DNA from: Urbifossiella sp046350095
GTDB taxonomy: Bacteria; Planctomycetota; Planctomycetia; Gemmatales; Gemmataceae
Assembly (NCBI GenBank): GCA_046350095.1
Contig: JAXMBA010000002.1
Span: 1,798,001-1,862,000, forward strand
Direction of reading: 5' to 3'
DNA: 64,000 nt
The notes under the pieces were generated by a model that did not search any database, was not told where the DNA came from, and worked only from the letters and a program-made list of their open reading frames with translations. The position numbers and the translations under genes are program-made. This document shows, in pieces, positions 16,904 through 25,625 of this stretch. The stretch's first letter is position 1, and each line of letters starts with the position of its first letter.

Positions 16904-17596
16904 TCACGCCACCCGAATGCGGTACAGCGTCCCCTTGACGCGCGCGCCGCCGGGCTCGCCGGCGCGGATCAGTTCCGGCGCCACCGTGTATCCCGCCTCC
17001 TCCAGCTTCCAGCGGAACACCCGCGCCGCCAGGCGGTCCGGGTCGGCGATCAGGCACACCCCGCCCGGCGCCAGCACCACCTCCAGCAGCCCGATGAGCG
17101 GCTCGACGAGCCGCTCCTCGTACATGAGGTCGGAGCCGATCACCACCGGGAAGCGGCCGACGCCCTCCGGGGCGCGGAAGTCGAGCGGCCGGGTGCGGAA
17201 GCCGGACTTGAAGCCGTTCAGCCGGGCGTTGCGGTCCGCGAAGCTCAGGGCCGTTTCGTCCACGTCGGTGAATGTCACGTCGAGCCCGCGGGCCAGGCAC
17301 GCGACGCCGGCCAGCCCGAGCCCGCAACCGACTTCGAGCACCCGCACCGGCTGTGGGTAGTTCTCCCACTTCTCGCGCACCACCGCCTTGGCCAGCATCC
17401 GTGCCGCCGGCCACAGCTGCGCCCAGTACGGCACGTACTCGTCGGCCGCGTACGCGGAGCGCACCCACGGGTGGTCCAGCAGCTTGTCCGAGTCGGCGGG
17501 CTTGTCGATGCGAAACCGGTAGTCGTCGATGAAGACGGCGTCCTGAACCGTCTCGCGGACGGCCTCGGGCGGCGTGGCGTGGTAGTGCGGGGGCAT
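16904..17596 (-). CDS. Class I SAM-dependent methyltransferase (Methyltransf_16 type)
   Basis: A 230-residue methyltransferase. The SAM-binding motif I VLEVGCGLGLAGV lies near residues 84-96, followed by VTFTDVDETAL (motif II) and VIGSDLMYEE, whose DxMY matches the protein-lysine methyltransferase branch (Methyltransf_16, e.g. ETFB or eEF2 lysine methyltransferases). The lead segment with the tryptophan-rich YWAQLWPAARML is also typical. The target protein is unknown. It lies 11 bases downstream of the metallophosphoesterase gene on the same strand, so they are probably co-transcribed. Confidence 0.87.
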   Translation of the reverse strand: MPPHYHATPPEAVRETVQDAVFIDDYRFRIDKPADSDKLLDHPWVRSAYAADEYVPYWAQLWPAARMLAKAVVREKWENYPQPVRVLEVGCGLGLAGVACLARGLDVTFTDVDETALSFADRNARLNGFKSGFRTRPLDFRAPEGVGRFPVVIGSDLMYEERLVEPLIGLLEVVLAPGGVCLIADPDRLAARVFRWKLEEAGYTVAPELIRAGEPGGARVKGTLYRIRVA

Positions 17597-17606
17597 CGGG
17601 GCGGTG

Positions 17607-18455
17607 TCAGAGGAAGCGGACGGACGCGACGAGCTCCTCGTGCGTCAGCGGGCGGTCGGCTGGGAACAGCACGTAGGCGGCGGGGCTCTCGGCGCAGTCC
17701 ACGATCAGTTGCATGTCGTTCGGCACGCTGTACCCGGTGTCGCTGGCGATGTGGCCGCTCACGAGGAGGTCGGCGACCATGCGCCGGAGGTAGTCGGCCA
17801 CGTTCGCCGGCGACACGTCGCGGCCCCACAGCACGCCGTGGACCGAGCCGCCCGGTTGCAGGTCGGCGTCGGTGTACTCGGCGGCCAGGAGGCGGGTCGG
17901 GTCGAACTGCGACATCTGCCGGGCCGACGGCAGACTGTGGCTGACCAGCACCCGGTTCGCGGTGCGGAGTGCCACCGGAAGCGCCTTGAAGAGGTCGAGG
18001 TAAGTTTGGTACACCAGCGGCCCGAACTGCGGGCCGTACGCCGCGGTCGCCCCCTGCTCGAAGGCCGCGTTCAGGTCGGCGTCGGCCTTGAGCACCTTGC
18101 GGCCGGTCCACTGGGCGAGCTCGTGGTTGCCCGGAAGGTAATGAACCTGCCGGGGGAACTGGGCCTTCAGCGCGGCGAACAGATCGACCAGTTGGTGCGA
18201 CTTGTCGCCGCCCGTGGGGTAGCGGTAGTTGCCGTGGATGAGCTCCTGAAACACGAGGTGCCGGCCGGGATTGTTCGCCAGGTCGGCGGCCTTGAGTAGC
18301 CCCTGGAAGTGGCCGACGTGACCGTGCAGGTCGCCGGCCACGAGGACTTCGGTGCACCCGACCGGCTCGATCATCCGGCCGCGCCGCCCCGGGGTCGCCC
18401 GGGCCAGGACGATGGCCTGGCGCAGGAACGTGAGCATGCGGTCGGGGGCGGGCAT
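17607..18455 (-). CDS. Calcineurin-like metallophosphoesterase
   Basis: A 282-residue hydrolase with a dinuclear metal site. The motifs are GDLHGH (41-46), GNHE (about 109-112), SHS in RVLVSHSLPSA and SGH in LLVSGHIASD. GNHELAQWTG matches bacterial PPP-type phosphatases more loosely than Shewanella-like phosphatases, so the substrate (protein phosphate or a diadenosine nucleotide) is open. The window encodes several Ser/Thr kinases, so a phosphoprotein substrate is attractive but unproven. No signal peptide is present. Confidence 0.87.
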   Translation of the reverse strand: MPAPDRMLTFLRQAIVLARATPGRRGRMIEPVGCTEVLVAGDLHGHVGHFQGLLKAADLANNPGRHLVFQELIHGNYRYPTGGDKSHQLVDLFAALKAQFPRQVHYLPGNHELAQWTGRKVLKADADLNAAFEQGATAAYGPQFGPLVYQTYLDLFKALPVALRTANRVLVSHSLPSARQMSQFDPTRLLAAEYTDADLQPGGSVHGVLWGRDVSPANVADYLRRMVADLLVSGHIASDTGYSVPNDMQLIVDCAESPAAYVLFPADRPLTHEELVASVRFL

Positions 18456-18638
18456 TCGCGGCTTCCGGCGGGCGGGTCGTGCGGGTCATTCTACCACGCG
18501 GCCGGCCGCGGACAGGGCGGCGCGACGGCGTGGGCGTCGTTCGTGTGTCATACTTCGGCGGTGGCTGTTACGCGCAGCCCCTTGCCGGGTGCCGGACGGG
18601 TCGGACAATCCCCTAACCAGACCGAGCACACCCCCCGC

Positions 18639-19175
18639 ATGAGCCCGCTGCCGAACCCGGACCGGTCGCGTTCCGCCCCGCCGCCGCCGCCGCTCAGCCT
18701 CTACCCGGTCGAACTCGCGCGAAACCTCCGCGTCGAGAGCGTGTCGCGGCTCGACCCGACGCCGCCGCACGCGGTCGAGGACATGGTCCCGGTGTCGGCC
18801 GCGGTCGAGATGATGCGCCGCGAGAAGGTCGGCTGCGTCCTGGTGACGCGCGCCGGCAAGCTGGTCGGCCTGTTCACCGACCGCGACCTGCTGACGAAGG
18901 TGCTGGCGACCGGCCTGCCGCTGTCGGCGCCGATGGCCGAGTGCCTGACGCCGAACCCGGTGTGCGTCCACCCCAAGGACCCGGTGCAGGCCGCGCTGAA
19001 GAAGATGGAGAAGGGCGGCTACCGCCACCTCCCGGTGATCGACGACGAGCACCGGCCGGTCGGCATCCTGTCGGTGCGGCGGGTCATGCACTACCTGGTC
19101 GAGCACTTCCCGGCGCTGGTGTACAACCACCCGCCCGACCCGCACCGCTACCCGGACGCGCCGGAGGGGGCGTAA
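18639..19175 (+). CDS. Tandem CBS domain protein
   Basis: A 178-residue regulatory protein with two CBS domains, a Bateman module that usually binds adenosyl nucleotides. CBS1 runs from about residue 47 (VPVSAAVEMMRREKVGCVLV, GLFTDRDLL) and CBS2 from about 108 (NPVCVHPKDPVQAALKKM, PVIDDEHRPVGILSVR). A proline-rich N-terminus (SAPPPPPLSLYP) precedes them. There is no attached catalytic domain, so it may act in trans. ATG 18639 is the first start before the domain; the frame is open far upstream across the divergent gene but without coding signs. It is divergent from the phosphoesterase. Confidence 0.88.
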   Translation: MSPLPNPDRSRSAPPPPPLSLYPVELARNLRVESVSRLDPTPPHAVEDMVPVSAAVEMMRREKVGCVLVTRAGKLVGLFTDRDLLTKVLATGLPLSAPMAECLTPNPVCVHPKDPVQAALKKMEKGGYRHLPVIDDEHRPVGILSVRRVMHYLVEHFPALVYNHPPDPHRYPDAPEGA

Positions 19176-19288
19176 CCAGGCCGTTGCACCCCGCCCGCCC
19201 GTCGGCTAGAATCTCCTCGTCGGCCCACCCTCCCACCGCCGACTCCCGCCGGTCCGCCCCCTTGTTCGTTCCCGCCGCCGAGGCGCTC

Positions 19289-21931
19289 ATGCGGTTTTCG
19301 TTCGCTCTCGCGCTTGCCGCGCTCGCCGCGCCCGTCGCCCGCGCCGCGGACGACCCCAAGGCGGTCGAGTTCTTCGAGACGAAGATTCGCCCCGTGCTCG
19401 TCGAGCACTGCGTCAAGTGCCACTCCGCCGACGCCGAGAGCAAGAACAAGCTCCGCGGCGGCCTGAAGCTCGACACGAAAGCGCACTGGGAGAAGGGCGG
19501 CGACACCGGCGCCGCGGTCGTGCCCGGCGACACGAGTAAGGGCACGTTGCTGAAGTCGCTCCGCTACGACGGCGAGGTGCAGATGCCGCCGAGCGGGAAA
19601 CTGCCGGCCGCGGTCGTCGCCGACTTCGAGCGCTGGATCAAGATGGGCGCCCCCGACCCGCGCACCGGGACGGCGACGGCGGCCAAGGCCCTCAAGGGCC
19701 TGAGCCTCGACGAAGGCCGCGCCTTCTGGTCGATCCAGCCGCCGAAGGCAACTGCGGGGGCGCAGTCGGTAGACACCTTCATCGCCGCGAAGCTCGCCGA
19801 GAAGAAGCTGACCCCCGTCGGCACCGCCGACCGCCGCACGCTGATCCGCCGCGCCACGTTCGACCTGCACGGCCTGCCGCCGACGCCGGAAGAGGTCGAG
19901 GCGTTCGTGAACGACTCCGACCCGAAGGCGTTCGAGAAGCTGATCGAGCGGCTACTCGCTTCCCCGCGCTACGGCGAGCGCTGGGCGCGGCACTGGCTCG
20001 ACGTGGCCCGCTACGCCGAGGATCAGGCGCACACCTTCGCCGTCACGCCGAAGCGGAACGCCTACCTGTACCGCGACTGGGTCATCAAAGCGTTCAACAC
20101 CGACATGCCGTTCGACCGCTTCGTGACGCTGCAACTCGCCGGCGACCTGCTGCCGGCCAACGCCGGCGAGACGGCCGACGAGCTGTTCACGCGGCTGGCC
20201 GGCATGGGCTTCCTCGGCCTGGGCGCCGAGTACTACAAGAACACCGCCCGCGAGCAAGCCATCGCCGAGGAGCTCGACGACCGCGTGGACGTGGTCAGCC
20301 GGGCGTTCCTGGGGCTGACGGTGAGCTGCGCCCGCTGCCACGACCACAAGTTCGACCCCATCCCGACGCGCGACTACTACTCGCTGGCCGGCCTGTTCTA
20401 CGGCACGAACCTGACCGACACCCCGCTCGCCACGCAGGCCGAACTCAAGACCTACAACGAGGCGCAGGGCCGGGTGAAACAGCAGGAGGCCGCCATCTCC
20501 GGCGTGCTGAGCGCCGCCGGGAAGGCCGCCGCGACGAAGGCCGTGGCCCGCACCGCCGACTATCTCGTCGCCGCCCGCGACGTGCAGGCCGGCAAGGCGA
20601 AGCTGAACGCGGCCGCCAAGGCGAACGAGCTGGAGCCCTACTTTCTCGACCGCTGGGTGAAGTTCACCGACCCCGCGAACGCGAGCAAGGCGCCGGCCGT
20701 CACGAAGGACTGGTTCGCGCTGAAGGCAGACGCGAAGGCCGACGCCGTGAAGGCCGCCGCGAGCGCGGTGCAGACGAAACTGGCGGCGCTGGAGGTGCCG
20801 GACGCGGCCCCGAAGGGGAAGGCGAAGGGCGCGGACCCACTGGCGAAGGCGATGTTCCTCGACGCCAACGCCCCGCTGTTCGTGACGCCGGAGAACGCCG
20901 AGAAGCTGTTCGTGACCGCGGACCAGAAGCCGCAGCTGGCGTCGATGCGGAGTGAGCTTGAGTCGCGCAAGAAGGCGTCCCCCCCTGCCCCGCTCCAGGC
21001 GCACATCCTGAGCGGTGCCGGCAGCGGCATGAAGGTGTACATCCGCGGCAACCCCGCCACGAAGGGCGAGGACGCGCCGAAGGGCTTCTTGCAGGTGCTG
21101 GCCTCGGCCCCGGCGAAGGACTTCACGCGACTCGACCTGGCGAAGAGTATCGCCACGCCGGACAACCCGCTGACGGCGCGGGTGTTCGTGAACCGCGTGT
21201 GGGCGTGGCACTTCGGCCGCGGGCTGGTGGACACGCCGAGCAACTTCGGCGTCCAGGGCGGCCGCCCCAGCCACCCCGAGTTGCTCGACTGGCTCGCCGT
21301 CGGCTTCGTGAAGAACGGCTGGAGTACGAAGTGGCTCCACCGCCAGATCATGCTGAGTGCCGCGTACCAACGGTCGGCTGAGCCGAACGCCGGAAACACG
21401 ACGATCGACGCGGCGAACGTGTACCTGTGGCGCGGCAGCCGCCGCCGGCTCGACGTGGAGGCGTGGCGCGACTCGCTGCTGGCGGTGAGCGGCAACCTCG
21501 ACGACAGGCTCGGCGGCCCGACGTTCGACCTCCGCGACGCGAACGCGAACCGCCGCACCGTGTACGCGAAGGTGAGCCGCCACGAGCTCGACGGCCTGCT
21601 GCGGCTGTTCGACTTCCCCGACGCGAACGTGACCGCCGACCGCCGCAGCGTGACGACGGTGCCGCAGCAGCAGCTGTTCGCGCTGAACAGCGAGTTCATG
21701 GTGAACCAGGCGCGGGCCTTCGCCGCCCGCGTCGAGAAGCTGGGGGCGACGGACGAGGCGCGGGTGGAGGCGGCCTACCGGCTGGCGTTCAACCGCGCGC
21801 CGCTGTCCGAGGAGACGGCGCTGGGGCTGGCCTTCCTGCGCCAGCCGACGACGCCCGAAGACCGCCTGACGCGCTGGCAGCAGTACGCCCAGGCGCTGCT
21901 GGCGAGCAACGAGATGATGTACGTGGACTGA
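19289..21931 (+). CDS. Planctomycete cytochrome c / DUF1549 / DUF1553 secreted protein
   Basis: An 880-residue secreted protein. The signal peptide ends near ARA (residue 19). A planctomycete-type cytochrome c domain follows with one heme motif CVKCH (41-45). Then come DUF1549 (from about VDTFIAAKLAEKKLTP, with WARHWLDVARYAED) and, after a variable Ala/Lys-rich middle, DUF1553 (TARVFVNRVWAWHFGRGLVD, with TTVPQQQLFALNSEFM). A second CxxCH (CARCHDH) lies inside the DUF1549 part. In planctomycetes this gene is normally directly followed by a DUF1501 gene; here a 405-base gene intervenes. The pair is thought to act at the cell envelope, possibly in polysaccharide handling, but the function is not established. 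Confidence 0.93.
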   Translation: MRFSFALALAALAAPVARAADDPKAVEFFETKIRPVLVEHCVKCHSADAESKNKLRGGLKLDTKAHWEKGGDTGAAVVPGDTSKGTLLKSLRYDGEVQMPPSGKLPAAVVADFERWIKMGAPDPRTGTATAAKALKGLSLDEGRAFWSIQPPKATAGAQSVDTFIAAKLAEKKLTPVGTADRRTLIRRATFDLHGLPPTPEEVEAFVNDSDPKAFEKLIERLLASPRYGERWARHWLDVARYAEDQAHTFAVTPKRNAYLYRDWVIKAFNTDMPFDRFVTLQLAGDLLPANAGETADELFTRLAGMGFLGLGAEYYKNTAREQAIAEELDDRVDVVSRAFLGLTVSCARCHDHKFDPIPTRDYYSLAGLFYGTNLTDTPLATQAELKTYNEAQGRVKQQEAAISGVLSAAGKAAATKAVARTADYLVAARDVQAGKAKLNAAAKANELEPYFLDRWVKFTDPANASKAPAVTKDWFALKADAKADAVKAAASAVQTKLAALEVPDAAPKGKAKGADPLAKAMFLDANAPLFVTPENAEKLFVTADQKPQLASMRSELESRKKASPPAPLQAHILSGAGSGMKVYIRGNPATKGEDAPKGFLQVLASAPAKDFTRLDLAKSIATPDNPLTARVFVNRVWAWHFGRGLVDTPSNFGVQGGRPSHPELLDWLAVGFVKNGWSTKWLHRQIMLSAAYQRSAEPNAGNTTIDAANVYLWRGSRRRLDVEAWRDSLLAVSGNLDDRLGGPTFDLRDANANRRTVYAKVSRHELDGLLRLFDFPDANVTADRRSVTTVPQQQLFALNSEFMVNQARAFAARVEKLGATDEARVEAAYRLAFNRAPLSEETALGLAFLRQPTTPEDRLTRWQQYAQALLASNEMMYVD

Positions 21932-21971
21932 CACAGCGAGCGGCCGGCGTCGGCCAGCAGTTGGCTCGGGT

Positions 21972-22013
21972 TTTCGTAGGTCGGGTCTCGCCGACTCGAC
22001 CCGACCTACGAAA
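21972..22013. repeat. 16-base inverted repeat (REP-like)
   Basis: TTTCGTAGGTCGGGTC (21972-21987) is the exact reverse complement of 21998-22013, with a 10-base loop. It sits between the DUF1553 gene and the inserted hypothetical gene. TAGGTCGGG-type palindromes are widespread mobile intergenic repeats in bacteria; this could also terminate transcription. Confidence 0.75.
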
Positions 22014-22042
22014 CCGACCGCTCCCATGCCGGAGGTGCAGCA

Positions 22043-22447
22043 ATGTGGGAATTAGGAGACGCGGCCGTCTTGGCGGCGTCGCTGTATCGCGGCGGCAGGT
22101 ATGCTACACCCAGGGCCGCGTGGGATGCGGCGGCAGCCCGGTTGCTCGCAACCGAATCGCTCCGCCTCAAGAACTGCCCCCGGGCCACCTTCCTCAGCTT
22201 GTGTCAGGCAGGAATGATCCGAGGCATCAGGGCGGGACGCTACACCAGGGCCAAAGAGAATCGTGAGCACGCCCTGTACGCCGTCGAGCTGTTGGCTGAG
22301 CGCCCGACGCTGTCCTCATGCGAGCCGGATCGCCTTTGGTCGATGGTGATCGATGGTGCCGACACGGCGCACAACGACCAGATGCACGTGGTCCTTTCTC
22401 TCTGGAATCGCGGCCTGATCCTTCCCACTACGGGGTGCGCCCGATGA
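22043..22447 (+). CDS. Hypothetical protein inserted between DUF1553 and DUF1501 genes
   Basis: A 134-residue soluble protein. Its first 85 residues (ELGDAAVLAASLYRGG, then SPR-like TPRAAWDAAAARL, NCPRATFLSLCQAGMIRGI and RAGRYTRAKENREHALYAV) match a small family I recall as DUF6979-like, found sporadically in bacteria; the name is uncertain. The C-terminal 45 residues are unlike it. Codon use is less GC-biased (GAA TTA GGA at the start) than in its neighbours. Its stop overlaps the DUF1501 start by four bases (ATGA), so the two are translationally coupled. A palindromic repeat lies just upstream. Confidence 0.72.
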   Translation: MWELGDAAVLAASLYRGGRYATPRAAWDAAAARLLATESLRLKNCPRATFLSLCQAGMIRGIRAGRYTRAKENREHALYAVELLAERPTLSSCEPDRLWSMVIDGADTAHNDQMHVVLSLWNRGLILPTTGCAR

Positions 22448-23823
22448 CGTTCCCGATTTCGCGCCGCGAACTCCTCGCCCGGTCGGGGACCGGCCTCGGG
22501 CTCCTCGGCCTCGCCGGGCTGCTCGGCGACCGCGCGAGTGCCCGGCCCCAGGCCGCCAACCCGCTCGCCGCCCGCGCCGCGCACTTCGCCCCGAAGGCGA
22601 AGCACGTCATCCACCTGTTCATGAACGGCGGCCCGAGCCAGGTCGACACGTTCGACCCGAAGCCGTCGCTGGAGAAGTACCACGGCCAGCAGCCGCCCGG
22701 CGCCGGCCTCCGCACCGAGCGGCGCACCGGCGGGCTGTACAAGTCGCCGTTCGCGTTCAAGCGCTGCGGCCAGAGCGGCATCGAGGTCAGCGAGATCTTC
22801 CCGGAAATCGGCAAGTGCATCGACGACATCTGCGTCGTGCGGTCGATGCACACCGACATCCCGAACCACGAGCCCGGCCTGCTCCTGATGACGTGCGGCA
22901 ACACGCAGCCGATCCGCCCCAGCATGGGGAGCTGGCTGCTGTACGGCCTCGGCACCGAGAACCAGAACCTCCCCGGGTTCGTCGTCCTCTGCCCCGGCAA
23001 GCCGGTCGTCGGGCCGGCGCTGTGGAACAACAGCTTCCTGCCCGGCGTGTTCCAGGGCTGCCACATCCAGAACCTCGACCCGAAGCGCGTCATCGACCAC
23101 ATTCGCAACGGCAACTTGAGCCCCGCCACGCAGCGCCAGCAGCTCGACCTGCTCAACGGCCTCAACCGGATGCACCTGGAACGCCGCGCCGGCGACGACC
23201 AGCTCGACGCCCGCATCCAGTCGCTGGAGATGGCCTTCCGCATGCAGACGGAGGCGACCGACGCCTTCGACGTGAACAAGGAACCAGTGCGCGTCCGCGA
23301 GCAGTACGGCAAGGGCTACTTCGCCGACGCCTGCCTGTCGGCCCGGCGGCTGGTCGAGCGCGGGGTGCGGATGGTGCAGGTCTTCTACGGCAACGGGCAG
23401 CCGTGGGACGACCACGGCGACGTGGCGAACGGCCACCGCAACAAGGCGAAGGACAGCGACAAGGCCGTGGCCGCGCTGCTCCGCGACCTGAAGGCGCGCG
23501 GTCTCCTGGAGGAAACGCTGGTGCTGTGGGGCGGCGAGTTCGGTCGCACGCCGACGAGCGAGGGCTCGAACGGCCGCGACCACAACAACCACGGGTTCAG
23601 CGTGTGGATGGCGGGCGGCGGCATCAAGGGCGGCGTGGCCTACGGGGCGACCGACGAGTTCGGGTTCGCAGCGGTGGAGAAGAAGGTCCACGTCCACGAC
23701 CTGCACGCGACGATCCTGCACCAGCTCGGCCTCGACCACGAGAAGCTGACCTACCACTACAGCGGCCGCGACTTCCGGCTCACCGACGTGAGCGGCGTGG
23801 TCGTGAAGGACATCCTGAAGTAA
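22444..23823 (+). CDS. DUF1501 domain protein with Tat-type signal
   Basis: A 459-residue exported protein of the DUF1501 (sulfatase-like) family. The N-terminus SRRELLARSGTGLGLLGLAG is a twin-arginine-like signal, typical of the family. The mature part has HLFMNGGPSQVDTFDPKP, GRDHNNHGFSVWMAGGG and VHDLHATILHQLGLD, matching the alkaline-phosphatase-like metal-binding scaffold. It is the normal partner of the DUF1553 protein encoded upstream. The start ATG 22444 overlaps the stop of the inserted small gene. The function of this widespread planctomycete pair is unproven. Confidence 0.92.
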   Translation: MTFPISRRELLARSGTGLGLLGLAGLLGDRASARPQAANPLAARAAHFAPKAKHVIHLFMNGGPSQVDTFDPKPSLEKYHGQQPPGAGLRTERRTGGLYKSPFAFKRCGQSGIEVSEIFPEIGKCIDDICVVRSMHTDIPNHEPGLLLMTCGNTQPIRPSMGSWLLYGLGTENQNLPGFVVLCPGKPVVGPALWNNSFLPGVFQGCHIQNLDPKRVIDHIRNGNLSPATQRQQLDLLNGLNRMHLERRAGDDQLDARIQSLEMAFRMQTEATDAFDVNKEPVRVREQYGKGYFADACLSARRLVERGVRMVQVFYGNGQPWDDHGDVANGHRNKAKDSDKAVAALLRDLKARGLLEETLVLWGGEFGRTPTSEGSNGRDHNNHGFSVWMAGGGIKGGVAYGATDEFGFAAVEKKVHVHDLHATILHQLGLDHEKLTYHYSGRDFRLTDVSGVVVKDILK

Positions 23824-23833
23824 GAACGGAGAA

Positions 23834-23940
23834 TGGCCGCAAAATGGCACAAAAAGCACAAAAAGAAGAGAGTCAGAGTTTGGACCGAACTCTGACATGG
23901 TTCTCTTCCTTTTTGTGCTTTTTGTGCCTTTTTGCGGCCA
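23834..23940. repeat. 107-base imperfect palindrome (MITE-like)
   Basis: TGGCCGCAAAATGGCACAAA at the left end pairs with the complementary right end finishing TTTTTGCGGCCA. The arms run 23834-23880 and 23888-23940 with a few mismatches and a small bulge; the centre (GTCAGAGTT...AACTCTGAC) is a perfect inner stem. AT-richness contrasts with surrounding DNA. It fills the gap between the DUF1501 and alcohol dehydrogenase genes, so a non-autonomous mobile repeat is likely. Confidence 0.75.
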
Positions 23941-23970
23941 ATCTCTTTGTCCCCCTCTCCGAGCCACGCC

Positions 23971-24999
23971 ATGAAAGCCCTCCAGCTCGAACAGCCCAGG
24001 CAGTTCCGGTTCATCGACGTGCCCGAGCCGCCGCCGCCGGGGCCGGGGGAGGCGGTCGTGCGGGTGTCGCGCGTCGGCGTGTGCGGCACCGACTACAGCG
24101 GCTACCTCGGCAAGATGCCGTTCTTCAGCTACCCGCGCATCCCCGGCCACGAGCTCGGCGTCGAGGTGGTCGCGGTCGGGCCGGGCGTGTCGAACGTGAA
24201 GCCCGGCGACCGGGCCGCGGTCGAGCCGTACATCAACTGCCAGAACTGCTACAGCTGCGCCCGCGGCCACACCAACGCCTGCGAGAACCACCAGACGCTC
24301 GGCGTCCACTGCGACGGCGGGCTGCGGCCGCGGTTCACCATTCCCGCCCGTAAACTCCACGTCTCCGAGAAGCTCACGTTCGAGCAGTTGGCCCTGGTCG
24401 AGACGCTCGGCATCGGCCTGCACGCGGTGAACCGCGCCAACCCGAAGGCGGACGAGACGGTGCTCGTCATCGGCGCCGGTCCGATCGGCCTGAGCGTGAT
24501 CGAGTTCGCCAAGCTGGCCGGGTCGCGCGTCGTGGTGATGGACCTGAACGAGCAGCGGCTGGCGTTCGCGCGGGACAAGATGGGCGTCCGCGACACGCTG
24601 CTGTCGAAGGGCGACTTCGACGCCGACGTGAAGGCGTTCACCGAGCTGACCGCCGGCAAGCTCGGCAACGTGGTCGTGGACGCGACGGGCTCGGCGAAGA
24701 GCATGTCGGGCGCGTACCACTACGTCGGCTTCGCCGGCCGGCTGGTGTGGGTGGGCATCACGCAAGACCAGCTCGGGTTCACGCAGCCGCTGATGCACCG
24801 CCGCGAGATGACGTTCCTGGCGAGCCGCAACGCCCTGTCGCCGGAGTTCACGCGGATCATCCGGCTGATCGAGGGCGGGATGCTGGACACGCGGCCGTGG
24901 GTCACGCACACGGCGCCGTTCGAGAGCGTGCTGGACGTGTTCCCGACGTGGCTCAAGCCCGAGACCGGCGTCGTGAAGGCGGTCGTGGAGATCGGGTAG
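23971..24999 (+). CDS. Zinc-dependent alcohol dehydrogenase, MDR family
   Basis: A 342-residue medium-chain dehydrogenase. The catalytic zinc site is formed by Cys in GVCGTDYSG and by GHE (IPGHELG); the structural zinc site has the cysteine cluster CQNCYSC...C (about residues 91-107). The Rossmann motif VIGAGPIGLSV (about 168-178) and VVMDLNEQRL, with an Asp, indicate NAD preference. It resembles sorbitol/threonine dehydrogenase-like or galactitol dehydrogenase-like sugar alcohol enzymes, but the substrate is unknown. ATG 23971 starts the conserved KALQLEQP; the frame is open slightly upstream into the palindrome. Confidence 0.9.
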   Translation: MKALQLEQPRQFRFIDVPEPPPPGPGEAVVRVSRVGVCGTDYSGYLGKMPFFSYPRIPGHELGVEVVAVGPGVSNVKPGDRAAVEPYINCQNCYSCARGHTNACENHQTLGVHCDGGLRPRFTIPARKLHVSEKLTFEQLALVETLGIGLHAVNRANPKADETVLVIGAGPIGLSVIEFAKLAGSRVVVMDLNEQRLAFARDKMGVRDTLLSKGDFDADVKAFTELTAGKLGNVVVDATGSAKSMSGAYHYVGFAGRLVWVGITQDQLGFTQPLMHRREMTFLASRNALSPEFTRIIRLIEGGMLDTRPWVTHTAPFESVLDVFPTWLKPETGVVKAVVEIG

Positions 25000-25052
25000 C
25001 CGGGTCGCCGCCCGGCGGTGGTATCATGGGTCATGAGCCCGAGGAGACGACC

Positions 25053-25307
25053 ATGAGCGCCGTGACGACCGTGGTGATTACCGACCCCGACCTGCTCGCC
25101 CGGCTGGCCGCGACCGACGGGCCGATCGCATTCTGTGGGCCGGACGGCAAGCAGGTTCGACTCGCGCACCCGGAGCCGGCCGGCGCGGCCCCGGCCGAGC
25201 TCCGGTCGCCGATTTCGGACGAGGAGTTTCAAGCCGCGCGGCGACAGCCGGACGGGTCGCCGTTGGCCGAAGTCTGGAAGCGGATCCGAGAGAAGCACGG
25301 ATCATGA
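25053..25307 (+). CDS. Probable antitoxin partner of RelE-like protein
   Basis: An 84-residue protein with no named domain that I recognise. The N-terminal half VTTVVITDPDLLARLAATDG and IAFCGPDGKQVRL resembles other small planctomycete proteins placed directly before RelE/ParE-type genes; the C-terminal half DEEFQAARRQPDGSPLAEVWKRIREKHG is helical, as in antitoxins that wrap their toxin. ATG 25053 is chosen for the GAGGAG upstream. The stop overlaps the next start by four bases. The antitoxin role is inferred from position and size only. Confidence 0.65.
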   Translation: MSAVTTVVITDPDLLARLAATDGPIAFCGPDGKQVRLAHPEPAGAAPAELRSPISDEEFQAARRQPDGSPLAEVWKRIREKHGS

Positions 25308-25561
25308 ACTACTCCGTCTACTGGACCCCCGAGGCCGAAGACGGACTGGCCGACGTCTGGCTGGCCGCGGCCGACCGGACCGCGGTGACCGAAGCCTCGG
25401 ACCGGATCGACCAGCAACTGGCGCGAAGTCCGTTCGCGTGCGGGGTTCGGCGTGACGCGTCCGTCAACCGCACTCTCGTCGATTCGCCCGTCGGGGTCGA
25501 TTACGAGATCATCGAGGATGACAAGAAGGTTCGCGTCCTGCGGGTGTGGACCGCCCCCTGA
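25304..25561 (+). CDS. RelE/ParE-family toxin-like protein
   Basis: An 85-residue protein resembling the RelE/ParE fold: YSVYWTPEAEDGLADVWLAA (strand and first helix), a middle helix TEASDRIDQQLAR, then a beta-strand series ending DDKKVRVLRVWTAP, the usual C-terminal strand. RelE toxins cut ribosome-bound mRNA; ParE toxins poison gyrase; the branch cannot be told here. It is coupled by ATGA overlap to the putative antitoxin. The catalytic residues of RelE are not obvious, so it may be a ParE-like or inactive member. Confidence 0.72.
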   Translation: MNYSVYWTPEAEDGLADVWLAAADRTAVTEASDRIDQQLARSPFACGVRRDASVNRTLVDSPVGVDYEIIEDDKKVRVLRVWTAP

Positions 25562-25625
25562 GCTACACTTCTTCGCGTCCAAATACCTGCGGACTTCGGG
25601 CCACGACTCCGACCGGAGCCCCTCC

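Noticed and set aside
18309..18638. Long N-terminal extension of the CBS protein
   Set aside because: It overlaps the divergent phosphoesterase gene antisense and lacks homology; ATG 18639 is a better start.
22240..24909. An 889-codon antisense frame across DUF1501 and the dehydrogenase
   Set aside because: It reads through a palindromic repeat and is a composition shadow of two well-supported genes.
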